This document shows, piece by piece, positions 1 through 9,261 of a stretch of 64,000 bases of DNA (position 1 is its first letter; each line of letters starts with the position of its first letter). The DNA is from Tissierellales bacterium (lineage in GTDB: Bacteria; Bacillota; Clostridia; Tissierellales; Sedimentibacteraceae). The stretch is taken from positions 49,745 to 113,744 of the forward strand of contig JAHDQO010000017.1 of assembly GCA_018433765.1 (NCBI GenBank). The letters run 5' to 3'. The position numbers and the translations under genes are program-made. Below the pieces are notes generated by a model. The model worked only from the letters and a program-made list of their open reading frames with translations, was not told where the DNA came from and ran no database searches.

Positions 1-77
1 GAAATGAAGCTGAAAGCTATATATTTGATGAGATTTCAAAATATTTTCCATATGCTAAAATTAGCTACTGTGTTTAA
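1..77 (+). CDS. C-terminal end of an unidentified protein (truncated by window edge)
   Basis: An open frame enters from the left edge (frame of base 3) and closes with TAA at 75-77. The visible tail reads approximately NEAESYIFDEISKYFPY followed by AKISYCV. Its composition is that of a normal protein end rather than random AT-rich sequence, but 24 residues are too few to assign a family. The next gene starts 124 bases later behind its own SD, so it is probably a separate transcription unit. It could also be a chance open stretch. Confidence 0.4.
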   Translation, partial: NEAESYIFDEISKYFPYAKISYCV

Positions 78-201
78 AAACAAGAATCGAGGGACGGTAC
101 TTTTTTGCTAAAACAGAGAATTATTATCTAAAATTCTTTATATGCAGTATAATATATAGAAATGGGTTTGCAAAAAACAATTATAAATAAGGAGGAGTAT
201 T

Positions 202-924
202 ATGAAATTAAAGACTAAAAAATCTATTAAGATTACAATTATAAGTATAGTTGCTGTAATATTTTTATTAATCGGTGGATTTTACATTTATACATTGGAC
301 TATTATAGAGCAGATGATTTTGCAGTTGAAACATTTAATATAAATAAAGTTTCTAACCTAAATAAAGGTGATATTATGGTGTTTACTCCAGACAATGAAA
401 TGAAAGAAAGTACAGGGCTAATTTTTTATCCCGGTGGTAAGATTGAAGCTATAGCTTATGCACCACTTTTAACTGAGTTATCTCATAATGGAATTACATG
501 CATACTTGTTAAGATGCCTTTTAATCTTGCAGTATTTGGTATTAATTCTGCTAATAATATATATGACGAATATCCAGATATTAAAAACTGGTATATTGCA
601 GGTCATTCTCTAGGTGGAGCAATGGCTAGCAGTTATATAGATAAAAACAGCGACAATGTTAAAGGCCTTATTCTACTTGGTTCCTATCCTATCAACAATT
701 CCAATATTCCTACTCTTGCTATATATGGAAGTGAGGATATTAGATTAGATACAACTAAACTAGAAAATGTTAAAAATAAGGTAGAGATAGCAGGAGGTAA
801 TCATGCATATTTTGGAAATTATGGTGAGCAAAAAGGAGATGGAAAAGCTGTAATAACAAGAGAAGAACAGCAAGAGATAACTGTAAAAGAAATAATTAAA
901 TTTATAGTTGAAATTAACAAATGA
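202..924 (+). CDS. Membrane-anchored alpha/beta hydrolase
   Basis: This is a 240-residue protein with one N-terminal membrane segment (about residues 10-30, Lys-rich before it) and an alpha/beta-hydrolase body outside the membrane. The nucleophile elbow is GHSLGGAMA (around residue 134). Before it lies an FYPGGK segment that could form the oxyanion hole. An Asp (GSEDIR) and a late His (GGNHAYFGNY) complete a plausible Ser-Asp-His triad. This pattern fits small dienelactone-hydrolase/esterase-like proteins of Firmicutes. The substrate is unknown. The start is chosen because AAGGAGG lies a few bases upstream of ATG 202. A TATAAT-like box lies at 148-153. It appears monocistronic. Confidence 0.8.
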   Translation: MKLKTKKSIKITIISIVAVIFLLIGGFYIYTLDYYRADDFAVETFNINKVSNLNKGDIMVFTPDNEMKESTGLIFYPGGKIEAIAYAPLLTELSHNGITCILVKMPFNLAVFGINSANNIYDEYPDIKNWYIAGHSLGGAMASSYIDKNSDNVKGLILLGSYPINNSNIPTLAIYGSEDIRLDTTKLENVKNKVEIAGGNHAYFGNYGEQKGDGKAVITREEQQEITVKEIIKFIVEINK

Positions 925-1115
925 GTAGTTAAGTTAATATTTTATAATTTTTCTTGACTAAGAAGATAAAATTTTAAACTTTATTATTAAAAATGTATTG
1001 AAAAATCATTAGAAATTAATTAAATAATTCTCAAATTATAGAATTCTTATCTAAATTAATATACAATTAATTTTATGTAATAAGTGATTATTTATATAAA
1101 AGTGGATGGTCGAGA

Positions 1116-2363
1116 ATGAAGTATCTTATTAATGATTTAAAGTCTAAATATTTGTCTTTATGGTTTGAGTCGAGAACTGATTTTCCTAAGTTTGAAAAGA
1201 AGATTAGTTATAAAAATAGAATAACGGATGAAAAGAATATAAGTAAATTTATTAATAATCTTATTTTTGAACTGCATCAAATACCAGATAGTCAAAATGA
1301 TATTAATAAATGGAGTTTAAGTATATTCTCATTAATTAAAAAATTTGAATTTTCGATAACAGGTAGCAAAAGTAGTATGTTAGATTTTTTTATAGATAAA
1401 GGTTATCAAAATGTAACAGAAATGTTTATTAAAGAAGTAAGGCAATTTGATTCGAAAATCGATATAACAGATATTTTTCAAGCAATGAGAAATGTTTGGA
1501 TAATGAATAGTGTGCAGATAATGTTTAATATGAAAGTAAGATTGACACCTTCAATTTTTTCATACAGCATGTTATATCCATATAGCGATAATTATTTAGA
1601 TGATATAAATGTATCAGGTGATAATAAAAAGGAATTTAATGATAAATTTAGAAAATGGCTTTCAGGAGAAATAACAGAGCCCTCTAGTCAGCGTGAGAAA
1701 TATATATTAAAGCTTATTAATAAAATAGAAGAAGAATTTGTCAGAGCAGAGTATGGTGGTGTTTTTGATAGTTTACTGTCAATACATACAGCACAAGAAG
1801 AAAGTTTAAAACAGCAGAGAATTAACAGTTTACCATATGAAAAAGACATAATAGGAATAACTTTTGAAAAAGGTGGTACATCTGTATTAGCAGATGGCTA
1901 TTTAGTTAAAGGCAATCTTTCAAAACAAGAAGCTGATTTTATGTTTGGATATGGTGTATTTTTGCAAATTATTGATGATCTTCAAGATGTAGAAGAAGAT
2001 TTGAAAAATGGGCATATAACCATGTTTTCACAGATAGCTAATAAATGGACTTTAGATAAATTATCTAATAAGTTATTTTCATTTATTGAAAATATTTTGA
2101 ACAGGCAGACTATTTTACTATCAGATGACAGTGTGAAATTAAAAAAAGTTATACTTGAAAGTTGTAATATCATGATTTTAGAGGCTATTTCTAAAAATAA
2201 AAAAATGTTTAGCAGAAAATATATTAAACAAATTGAAGAATATTCAATGATTAGATTAAAATTTTATAAAAAAGTTAAGAAAAAGATAAACAAAAACTTT
2301 TCATCAGAAGATATTAATAATTTAGTATTAGCTATGAATTATGCAAATAAGGTTAATAATTAA
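1116..2363 (+). CDS. Class I isoprenoid-synthase-fold protein (polyprenyl-synthetase-like)
   Basis: This 415-residue, largely helical protein has two acidic motifs expected of the trans-prenyltransferase/terpenoid synthase fold. The first is YSDNYLDD near residue 170, in the position of the first Asp-rich motif. The second is LQIIDDLQDVEED near residue 285, matching the second (DDxxD) motif. It is longer than ordinary FPP/GGPP synthases (about 300 residues), and the first motif is not the standard DDxxxxD. It therefore belongs to a divergent class I isoprenoid enzyme group whose product cannot be predicted. The SD (GGTCGAG) is weak. A hairpin follows at 2450-2488. It stands alone, with no other isoprenoid genes adjacent. 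Confidence 0.7.
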   Translation: MKYLINDLKSKYLSLWFESRTDFPKFEKKISYKNRITDEKNISKFINNLIFELHQIPDSQNDINKWSLSIFSLIKKFEFSITGSKSSMLDFFIDKGYQNVTEMFIKEVRQFDSKIDITDIFQAMRNVWIMNSVQIMFNMKVRLTPSIFSYSMLYPYSDNYLDDINVSGDNKKEFNDKFRKWLSGEITEPSSQREKYILKLINKIEEEFVRAEYGGVFDSLLSIHTAQEESLKQQRINSLPYEKDIIGITFEKGGTSVLADGYLVKGNLSKQEADFMFGYGVFLQIIDDLQDVEEDLKNGHITMFSQIANKWTLDKLSNKLFSFIENILNRQTILLSDDSVKLKKVILESCNIMILEAISKNKKMFSRKYIKQIEEYSMIRLKFYKKVKKKINKNFSSEDINNLVLAMNYANKVNN

Positions 2364-2449
2364 AATTAATAGATAAAAATGAGAAGTTTAAATATTAGTA
2401 TTTTATTAGTTTTTCTATATATGAAATGATTAAATTTATATATTTATAA

Positions 2450-2488
2450 AGGACATAAGCTGCAGTAATATTTTACAGTTTATGTCCT
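2450..2488 (+). terminator. Hairpin / probable terminator after 1116-2363
   Basis: AGGACATAAGCTG and CAGTTTATGTCCT form a 13-bp stem (one G-T pair) with a 13-nt loop, followed by an AT-rich stretch rather than a clean T-run. It lies 86 bases after the stop codon. Confidence 0.5.
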
Positions 2489-2499
2489 ATTATTTATAG

Positions 2500-2703
2500 T
2501 ATTACAAAATAAATGATAAATTACCTAATTTAATTGAACTTCCATATTCTTCGACAAGAAAAGGAACTGTTAAAAGCGGACATGGTTTGGGCTTACCAAT
2601 GGTTGCAAGAATTGCTAAAGCTCATAAAGGTCAGCTAATATTAGAAAGTGATGTTGGAAAAGGAATGGAGTCTATAATAAAGCTGTCAACTAATTATGAT
2701 TAA
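2500..2703 (+). pseudogene. Relic of a histidine kinase ATPase domain
   Basis: The frame ending at TAA 2701-2703 encodes the last 67 residues of a GHKL/HATPase_c domain. It shows SSTRKGTVKSGHGLGLPMV (the G2-box region), then ARIAKAHKGQLILESDVGKG and a final strand, the normal end of a sensor kinase of the AgrC/CitA-like type. No start codon with an SD is present, there is an in-frame stop at 2497-2499, and the kinase core and sensor parts are missing upstream, where a terminator-like hairpin sits instead. It is a decayed or deletion-truncated gene, not a functional protein. Confidence 0.75.
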
Positions 2704-2964
2704 AAATCTATCTAGAAGTTGCAACATATCAAATATATAATTCAGATACTATCAATATTGTAAATAGATGAAACCCATGATAGAATTGCATAATGTAATA
2801 AAACTAGTATAAAAAATAATATATGCTATGTATAGTAACGATAAGTATAAATATTTTTATATAAATAAATAATAAGAAAAGAATTTATTTATATGTGTAT
2901 TACAATATTGAAGTTTATTAAGATTAATTATAATCTATATGATTAACAAAGGGAGGAATTATAT

Positions 2965-4851
2965 GTGAAGATAGCTTTTATAGCACCATATGAAGATTTA
3001 GCTAGATTAGTAAATAGCGTATCTGTTGAAATGGGAATAAAGGTCGATGTATTTCCCGGAGTTTTTAAAGGTGGAGCTGGAACAGCTAAGGAGTTAGAGA
3101 AGCAGAACTATGATATTGTAATAAGCAGAGGAGCTACTTATTATAATATCTCAAGTGAAGTTAATATACCAGTTATAAATTGTGATATAACTTCTTTTGA
3201 TATTTTATATGCATTATATGAAGCTGTAAAATTTTCGAAAAAAATAGGATTAATTATACATCAACAAAATTCATTTAATGTAAAGCTTATTTCAGATGTT
3301 TTTGGTATTGATTTATTATATATGAATTCATACAAAAATATTGAAGAGTCAAAATTGATGATTGAAAAAGCTTACAATAAAGGTTATGAAGTAATAATTG
3401 GAGGTATAAGTACTAAGAGTTATGCAGAACATTTAGGATTAAAGGGTATACTTATTAAAACATCTCCTGAAACAGTAAGGCAAGTAATAAAAAATGCTGT
3501 AGAAGTAATAACATTATCAAGAAAACAAATGATACAAGCAGAAAGACTTAATCAGATACTTAATTTTTCTTATGAGGGAATAATTGTTACTGATTCAGAA
3601 GGAATAGTAACATTTTTTAATCCTGCGGCAGAAAAAATAATGAGGATTAAAGCAAATGATATAATAGGAAACAAAGCAGACAAATTTATTCCTACAACTG
3701 GATTAATAGAGGTTGTTAAAACTGGTGAGGCTCAGTTTAGTGCAGTGCAGAAAGTAAAAAATAATACAATAATTACTAATAGAATACCAATAAAGATTAA
3801 AGGTACTGTACAAGGAGCAGTTGCTACATTTCAGGATATTAGTAAAATTCAAGATTATGAAATAAAAATACGTTCTGAAATATACAAAAAAGGACTATTG
3901 GCAAAATATACTCTTGAGAACTATATAGGTTCTAGCAATAAAATAAAAACGTTAATATCCAAGGCAAAAATGTATGCTAAATCAGATTCAACTGTACTTA
4001 TCACTGGAGAATCTGGCACAGGTAAAGAAATATTAGCGCAAGGTATTCACAATGCAAGTCTGAGAAAAGATTATCCATTTGTAGCTGTAAATTGTTCAGC
4101 AATTCCAGAAAATCTTTTAGAAAGTGAACTTTTTGGATATGATGAAGGTGCTTTTACAGGAGCTAAAAAAGGTGGAAAAATGGGTAAGTTTGAACTTGCG
4201 CATAAAGGAACAATTTTCTTGGATGAAATCGGTTCAATGCCAATGAATCTTCAGTCTGGTTTGTTAAGAGTACTACAAGAAAGACAAGTTTGGAGAGTAG
4301 GGTCAAACAAAGTTATTCAAATTGATGTAAGGATAATAGCAGCAACTAACAATGACCTCTTTAGAGCGGTTGAAAAAGGAAATTTTAGAAGTGATCTATA
4401 TTATAGGCTTAATGTATTGAAACTTGATACTATACCTCTTAGAGAACGAAAAGATGATATAGAAATACTTTTTGATTATTTTTTAAATTCTTTTTGTAGT
4501 GAAGATGTTAATATAAATCAAACATTAAAGAATGAGTTGAAAAAATATTATTGGCCGGGTAACGTTAGAGAATTAGAAAATTTTGTTGAAAGAATAGTAC
4601 TACTTCATAAATATATACCTCCAAAAGAAATATTTAAAGATTTTATTGAAGATATTAATAATGCTAATGTAAATATGATAGAAGATAACGATTCATTAAT
4701 AATTAAAAGAGGAACATTAAATGAAATGGAACAAGATATAATAACAAAACTTTATAGTGAATGTAATGAAAACTCTACTCAATTATCTGAAAGATTAAAT
4801 ATAAGTCGTACTACTTTATGGAAGAAATTAAAAAAAATAAAAGAAAAATAA
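2965..4851 (+). CDS. Sigma-54-dependent activator with PrpR-type N-terminal sensor and PAS
   Basis: This 628-residue enhancer-binding protein starts with a PrpR_N-like ligand domain (about 1-185, including [12 protein letters not shown] and VISRGATY). A PAS domain follows (about 190-300). Then comes a sigma-54 AAA+ domain (about 315-545) with Walker A GESGTGKE, the sigma-54 contact loop GAFTGA and Walker B FLDEIG. The C-terminal Fis-type helix-turn-helix ends in [15 protein letters not shown]. PrpR_N domains in known family members bind small carboxylates such as 2-methylcitrate. The start is GTG 2965 behind GGGAGG. An ATG two bases earlier is out of frame and is followed immediately by TGA. 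It directly precedes a sigma-54 promoter and the operon it most likely controls. Confidence 0.92.
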   Translation: MKIAFIAPYEDLARLVNSVSVEMGIKVDVFPGVFKGGAGTAKELEKQNYDIVISRGATYYNISSEVNIPVINCDITSFDILYALYEAVKFSKKIGLIIHQQNSFNVKLISDVFGIDLLYMNSYKNIEESKLMIEKAYNKGYEVIIGGISTKSYAEHLGLKGILIKTSPETVRQVIKNAVEVITLSRKQMIQAERLNQILNFSYEGIIVTDSEGIVTFFNPAAEKIMRIKANDIIGNKADKFIPTTGLIEVVKTGEAQFSAVQKVKNNTIITNRIPIKIKGTVQGAVATFQDISKIQDYEIKIRSEIYKKGLLAKYTLENYIGSSNKIKTLISKAKMYAKSDSTVLITGESGTGKEILAQGIHNASLRKDYPFVAVNCSAIPENLLESELFGYDEGAFTGAKKGGKMGKFELAHKGTIFLDEIGSMPMNLQSGLLRVLQERQVWRVGSNKVIQIDVRIIAATNNDLFRAVEKGNFRSDLYYRLNVLKLDTIPLRERKDDIEILFDYFLNSFCSEDVNINQTLKNELKKYYWPGNVRELENFVERIVLLHKYIPPKEIFKDFIEDINNANVNMIEDNDSLIIKRGTLNEMEQDIITKLYSECNENSTQLSERLNISRTTLWKKLKKIKEK

Positions 4852-4857
4852 TAAATC

Positions 4858-4900
4858 GTTAATAAAATGAACAAGCGTCCAGTTATGTGTTAATAAAATG
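4858..4900 (+). promoter_or_regulatory. Pair of 12-bp direct repeats, candidate upstream activator sites
   Basis: GTTAATAAAATG occurs exactly twice, at 4858-4869 and 4889-4900. The copies are 31 bases apart (about three helical turns) and 55-97 bases upstream of the -24 element. This is where a sigma-54 enhancer-binding protein usually binds, so they are candidate sites for the activator encoded just upstream. They also partly overlap a hairpin, so a role only in termination is possible. Confidence 0.45.
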
Positions 4901-4915
4901 GACGTTTTATTTTTA
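4876..4915 (+). terminator. Terminator after the sigma-54 activator gene
   Basis: CGTCCA at 4876-4881 pairs with TGGACG at 4899-4904 and is followed by a T-rich run. It would separate the activator transcript from the sigma-54 operon. Confidence 0.5.
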
Positions 4916-4954
4916 TTTTTTGAAAGTTAAGTGCAAAATTACTACATTTTATTT

Positions 4955-4970
4955 TGGCATGTTTATTGCG
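4955..4970 (+). promoter_or_regulatory. Sigma-54 (-24/-12) promoter
   Basis: TGGCATG-N4-TTGCG matches the sigma-54 consensus TGGCACG-N4-TTGCA, with the GG and GC doublets at the required 12-base register. It lies 40 bases upstream of the SD of the PrpF-family gene and downstream of the activator gene. Transcription is expected to start near 4980. Confidence 0.88.
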
Positions 4971-5009
4971 TATTTATATAAGCAAGTAAGAATAAAAGGA
5001 GGAAGAATT

Positions 5010-6170
5010 ATGCATTCACAAATGGATATGTACAAATGTTCAATTGTAAGAGGAGGAACAAGTAAAGGGGTATTTATATTAAAGAATGAACTCCCTAAAA
5101 ATCCTAAAGAACGGGACAAAGTAATTATGTCGATTTATGGAAGCCCTGATGTAAGACAAATTGATGGTTTAGGAGGTGCAGATACTTTAACTAGTAAGCT
5201 AGCTATTATTTCAAAAGGAAGTATTGAAGGTGCAGATGTTGATTATACATTTGGACAAGTAAGTATGACAGAAGAATTTATTGATTATGGAGGAAACTGT
5301 GGAAATATTTCTTCAGCTGTAGGACCTTATGCAATTGACAATGGTCTGGTTGAAGCTATTGAACCTATAACCAAAGTAAAAATTCATTTAACTAATACGG
5401 GTAGAATTCTAGAAGCTGAAGTTCCAGTCATAGACGGAAAGGCAGCGGTCGAAGGAGATTTTCAAATAGATGGAGTACCTGGAAATGGTTCAAAGATTAC
5501 CTTGGATTGGTCAGATGTTGTCGGAGGAATTACTGGAAAACTTCTTCCAACTGGCAATGCAAAAGATGAAATCGATGTAGATGGTAAAAAATACATTGTA
5601 TCCATAGTAGATGCTGGAAATGTAGTTGTATTTATAAATGCTAAAGATTTAGGTATTAAAGGAACTGAAACGCCTAATGAAATTGATGGAAATAATGAAT
5701 TAATGGAGACAATAGAAAAAATTAGAGGAAGAGTATGTGTGAAAATTGGTTTAGTATCTAATTGGGAAGATGCTGCTAAAACAACGCCTTATCAACCATT
5801 TTTTGCAATGGTAAGTTCTGCTGTAGATTATGATTGCTTTAATGGAAAAAAAATAAAGAAAAATGAAGTAGATTTTCTTTCAAGATTAACATTTATGTTA
5901 AAGATGCACAAGGCTTATCCAGTAACAGGAACAGTAGCGACAGGTGCTGCAGCTAGGGTTAAAAATAGTATTGTTTGGGATTTATTAAATGATGATGCTA
6001 AAAATAGAGTTAGTTTAAATATTGGACACCCGTCTGGAGTAATTCCAGTGGAATCCGAATATGAGGAAAAATTAGGTGAATGTAAAATAAATAAATTAGG
6101 AGTTTATAGAACAGCTAGAGTTATTATGGATGGATATGTTTATGTAAAAAAAAGTGCTATAAATAAATAA
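5010..6170 (+). CDS. PrpF-family cis-trans / allylic isomerase
   Basis: This 386-residue protein is of the PrpF/methylitaconate isomerase family (DAP-epimerase-like fold). Seen are VRGGTSKGVFI near the N-terminus, DGLGGADTLTSKLAI, and the GGNCGNISSAVGPYAI segment that carries the family Cys. Family members move a double bond in small dicarboxylates: PrpF acts on 2-methylaconitate and Mii converts methylitaconate to dimethylmaleate. The longer open frame from 4887 runs through the sigma-54 promoter, so the start is ATG 5010, 7 bases after AGGAGG. It is first in the operon, followed by a carrier 20 bases downstream and by hydratase genes, which suggests it prepares an unsaturated acid for hydration. 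Confidence 0.9.
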   Translation: MHSQMDMYKCSIVRGGTSKGVFILKNELPKNPKERDKVIMSIYGSPDVRQIDGLGGADTLTSKLAIISKGSIEGADVDYTFGQVSMTEEFIDYGGNCGNISSAVGPYAIDNGLVEAIEPITKVKIHLTNTGRILEAEVPVIDGKAAVEGDFQIDGVPGNGSKITLDWSDVVGGITGKLLPTGNAKDEIDVDGKKYIVSIVDAGNVVVFINAKDLGIKGTETPNEIDGNNELMETIEKIRGRVCVKIGLVSNWEDAAKTTPYQPFFAMVSSAVDYDCFNGKKIKKNEVDFLSRLTFMLKMHKAYPVTGTVATGAAARVKNSIVWDLLNDDAKNRVSLNIGHPSGVIPVESEYEEKLGECKINKLGVYRTARVIMDGYVYVKKSAINK

Positions 6171-6190
6171 AAATAACAGGAGGAATTTAT

Positions 6191-7450
6191 ATGATAAATA
6201 ATCTTTCATTAATTTCATTGTTCTTTTTAGTAGGGGCGATTGCAGTAGGATTTGCAAAAAAAATTAATGTAGGTCTTATAGCTATTGCTTTTGCATTAAT
6301 AATAGGCAGAATTACCGGAATGACAGATAAAGCAATTATTAAAGGATTTAATGAATCACTTTTCGTTATGTTAGTTGGTATAACTTATCTTTTTAGTATT
6401 GCCCAAATGAATGGTACGCTAGAGTTGATAGCTAAGAAATCAGTTGCCTTAGCGGGTAAAAGAACAAATTTAATTCCTATAATTATGTATATTTTAGGAG
6501 CTGTAATAGCAGCTGTAGGACCTGGAACAATACCAAGTTTTGCATTATGTGCAGCATTTGGAGTTCCTCTAGCTCTTGCTATGGGAGTAAATCCTCTTCT
6601 GTTAACTTCTATGGGTCAATTGGGAGCTATAGGAGGTGGTATGACAGCAATTGCTCCTACCGGTATTATTGGCATAACTTTATCTGCAGAACAAGGAATT
6701 AACAATGCAGCAATTCCACTATTAGGAAATGCGTTGTTAGGCTCAGCTTTCTTTGCAATAGTTTTATATATTGTATTAAAGGGTTATAAAATTAAAGGGG
6801 ATAATCCTATTAAGTATAGTGAAATTAGTAGATTTGATAAAAATCAAAGAATTACACTTTTAGGTGTGTTAATTATGATAGTTATGACAATGGCATTTAA
6901 AATTAATGTTGGATTAGCATCATTTTTAGTTGCAGGTGTGCTTACTATATTAAAAGTAGCAAATGAAAAAGAATGTATTAAGGCTATTCCATGGGGAACA
7001 CTTATGCTGGTTACAGGAGTTGGAATTTTAATGAATGTAGTAATATCTTCAGGTGGTATAGATCTTTTAGCGAAATCACTGTCTAATCTAATGAATGAAA
7101 ATACAGCAGCACCTATAATAGGCTTAACATCTGGTATTATGTCTTGGTTTAGTTCAACTTCTGGAGTAGTAATGCCTACTATGATACCAACAGTAAATAC
7201 TGTTATTGATACAGTTGGTGGTAATATTTCAGCTCCAGAGCTGGTATCGGCTATATCGGTTGTGGCGTCAGTAGCAGGCTTAAGCCCAGCATCTACAGGA
7301 GGCGCACTTGTGTTATCGTCTTATATAACAAATGTGCATCTTGATGAAGAGGAACAAAATAAAATTTTCATGAAACTCTTTTTAATATCAATTTGTGCAG
7401 TTATTTGCTTAACAATCTTTGTTGGTTTAGGAGGATTTAAATTTATTTAA
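6191..7450 (+). CDS. MatC-like dicarboxylate carrier (about 12 membrane segments)
   Basis: This 419-residue, very hydrophobic protein has an N-terminal region like the dicarboxylate carrier MatC_N domain and a two-fold repeated architecture of ion-transporter-superfamily carriers. Conserved-looking loops are GPGTIPSFALCAAFGVPLA and SGIMSWFSSTSGVVMPT. It most likely imports the acid that the surrounding enzymes degrade. Start ATG 6191 has AGGAGG at a good distance. The position between the isomerase and the hydratase genes, with short gaps on both sides, indicates co-transcription from the sigma-54 promoter. Substrate identity is inferred from neighbours only. Confidence 0.85.
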   Translation: MINNLSLISLFFLVGAIAVGFAKKINVGLIAIAFALIIGRITGMTDKAIIKGFNESLFVMLVGITYLFSIAQMNGTLELIAKKSVALAGKRTNLIPIIMYILGAVIAAVGPGTIPSFALCAAFGVPLALAMGVNPLLLTSMGQLGAIGGGMTAIAPTGIIGITLSAEQGINNAAIPLLGNALLGSAFFAIVLYIVLKGYKIKGDNPIKYSEISRFDKNQRITLLGVLIMIVMTMAFKINVGLASFLVAGVLTILKVANEKECIKAIPWGTLMLVTGVGILMNVVISSGGIDLLAKSLSNLMNENTAAPIIGLTSGIMSWFSSTSGVVMPTMIPTVNTVIDTVGGNISAPELVSAISVVASVAGLSPASTGGALVLSSYITNVHLDEEEQNKIFMKLFLISICAVICLTIFVGLGGFKFI

Positions 7451-7469
7451 CAAGGAGGATAATAAAATT

Positions 7470-8732
7470 ATGGGAATGACAATTTCAGAAAAAATTCTAG
7501 CACGTGCTGCAAGATTAAATAAAACAAAAGCTGGAGATATTGTATGGGTTAAGGTTGATAAAGCAATGATGGATGATATATTAGGTCCTAGAGTTGAAAT
7601 TGCTGAAAATCTAAAAAAGCTAAAGAAAGACGTTTGGGACAGAAATAAGGTTGTAATAATATCTGATCATTATACTCCTCCTGCAAATGCAAAACAAGCA
7701 CAAATAGTAAAATTTACTAGAGATTGGGCTAGAGAATATGGAATAGATAATTATTATGAATTTATTGGACCATGTCATCAAATAATGGTTGAAAAAGGGC
7801 ATGCTCTTCCAGGAAAAGTGTTGCTTGGTACCGATTCTCATACATGTATGTATGGTGCTATGGGAGCATTTGCAACGGGCATAGGGTCTACTGAAATGCT
7901 TGGTGTATTGGTAACAGGCGAAATATGGTTGAAAGTACCAGAAACTATAAAAGTAATCTGGGAAGGAAATCTTAAAAAAGGTGTAATGGCAAAGGACGTT
8001 ATTTTGAAAACGATAGGAGAAGTAGGACATGCAGGTGCAACTTATAAAGCTGTTGAGCATGTAGGTAATACTATTGAAAACATGATAATGGATGAGAGAA
8101 TGTGTATTTCTAATATGGCTATAGAAATGGGAGCTAAAGCTGGAATAATTCCTGCTGATGATAAAACAAAAGATTATTTACTTAATAGAGGAATAAATGA
8201 TGGATACGAGATTTATAAAAGTGATAATGATGCAAAATACTGTGATACTTTGTATTTTAAAGCTGAAGAATTAGAGCCTGTAGTTTCATGTCCTAATGAA
8301 GTAGATAATGTAACTGAAATTAAAAATGTTGAAGGCACACCGATACATCAAGCTTATATAGGTTCCTGTACAGGTGGTAGATATAATGATTTACTTCAAG
8401 CTTCTAATGTGTTAAAGGGAAAAAAAATAGCAAAAGGTGTACGTCTTTTAGTTTCACCAGCATCTAAAGAAGTATGGGATAAGTGTGCTAAAGATGGAAT
8501 ACTACAAATACTGTCAGAAGCTGGTTCTACAATACTTGCTCCAAGCTGTGGAGCGTGCTTGGGTCTTCATTCTGGTGCATTAGCGTCAGGAGAAGTATGT
8601 ATATCATCAACTAATAGAAATTTTCTTGGTAGAATGGGAAGCAAGGATTCTAAAGTATATTTAGGATCTCCTTTATCAGTTGCTGCTTCATCTATAGAGG
8701 GTAATATAGTAGACCCAAGAAAATATTTATAA
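7470..8732 (+). CDS. Aconitase/LeuC-family hydro-lyase, large subunit
   Basis: This 420-residue protein matches the LeuC/HacA-type large subunit. The three [4Fe-4S] cluster cysteines are visible in GTDSHTCMYGA, GSCTGGR and PSCGACLG, together with SDHYTPP and ATGIGSTEM. Enzymes of this two-subunit group (isopropylmalate isomerase, homoaconitase, citraconate hydratase, 2,3-dimethylmalate hydratase) add or remove water on branched C5-C7 acids. The small subunit follows 17 bases later. Because a PrpF-type isomerase, a CoA-transferase and a lyase flank the pair, a catabolic citraconate/dimethylmaleate-like hydratase is more likely than leucine biosynthesis. No leuA or leuB is nearby. Confidence 0.9.
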   Translation: MGMTISEKILARAARLNKTKAGDIVWVKVDKAMMDDILGPRVEIAENLKKLKKDVWDRNKVVIISDHYTPPANAKQAQIVKFTRDWAREYGIDNYYEFIGPCHQIMVEKGHALPGKVLLGTDSHTCMYGAMGAFATGIGSTEMLGVLVTGEIWLKVPETIKVIWEGNLKKGVMAKDVILKTIGEVGHAGATYKAVEHVGNTIENMIMDERMCISNMAIEMGAKAGIIPADDKTKDYLLNRGINDGYEIYKSDNDAKYCDTLYFKAEELEPVVSCPNEVDNVTEIKNVEGTPIHQAYIGSCTGGRYNDLLQASNVLKGKKIAKGVRLLVSPASKEVWDKCAKDGILQILSEAGSTILAPSCGACLGLHSGALASGEVCISSTNRNFLGRMGSKDSKVYLGSPLSVAASSIEGNIVDPRKYL

Positions 8733-8749
8733 TAAAGGAGGTTAAGTAT

Positions 8750-9259
8750 ATGTCAGATAAAATATTTACAGGAAACGTATGGAAATATGGTGACAATATA
8801 AATACTGATATTATTTCACCACCTGCATATATGGAACTAAGTATAAAAGAAGCATCAAGATATGCAATGAGTCCGATAGATACTAATTTTTCACAAAAAT
8901 TTAAAAAGGGAGACATATTGGTTGCAGAAAATAATTTTGGTTCTGGTTCAAGTAGAGAAACAGCACCACTTACCCTTAGAGAAATAGGTGTTTATATAAT
9001 AATTGCAAAATCTTTTGCAAGGATATTTTATCGAAATTCTATTAATATTGGTATTTTAGTTTTAGAGTGTAGTGAAACGCATAAAATTGAGGATAGAGAT
9101 GAACTTGAGGTTGATTATCTTGGCGGTAAAATAAAAAATATTACTAAAAATGAGATTTATAAATGTACTAAAATGCCTGAGCATATCATGAAAATAATTA
9201 ATGCTAAGGGACTTGTGCCTTTTCTAGAAGAGCATAATAAAGATAGAGAGGAGTATTAG
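8750..9259 (+). CDS. Aconitase/LeuD-family hydro-lyase, small subunit
   Basis: This is the 169-residue swivelling subunit of the two-part hydratase. It shows GDNINTDIISPPAYM near the N-terminus and the substrate-loop motif NFGSGSSRETAP, followed by IIAKSFARIFYRNSINIGI. Length and motifs are typical for LeuD-like partners of HacA/DmdA-type large subunits. The region YMEL just after the NTD motif would define the specificity loop region. The SD AAAGGAGG precedes ATG 8750. The stop codon is 2 bases from the next start, so translation is probably coupled. Confidence 0.9.
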   Translation: MSDKIFTGNVWKYGDNINTDIISPPAYMELSIKEASRYAMSPIDTNFSQKFKKGDILVAENNFGSGSSRETAPLTLREIGVYIIIAKSFARIFYRNSINIGILVLECSETHKIEDRDELEVDYLGGKIKNITKNEIYKCTKMPEHIMKIINAKGLVPFLEEHNKDREEY

Positions 9260-9261
9260 AA

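Noticed and set aside
4887..5009. N-terminal extension of the PrpF-family gene
   Set aside because: The extension runs through the sigma-54 promoter and has no SD. ATG 5010 has a perfect SD and starts the conserved domain.
7620..8060. 146-codon minus-strand open frame inside the hydratase large-subunit gene
   Set aside because: It is entirely antisense to a well-supported aconitase-family gene, is rich in Cys/Tyr/Phe/Ser as expected for a shadow frame, and has no usable SD.
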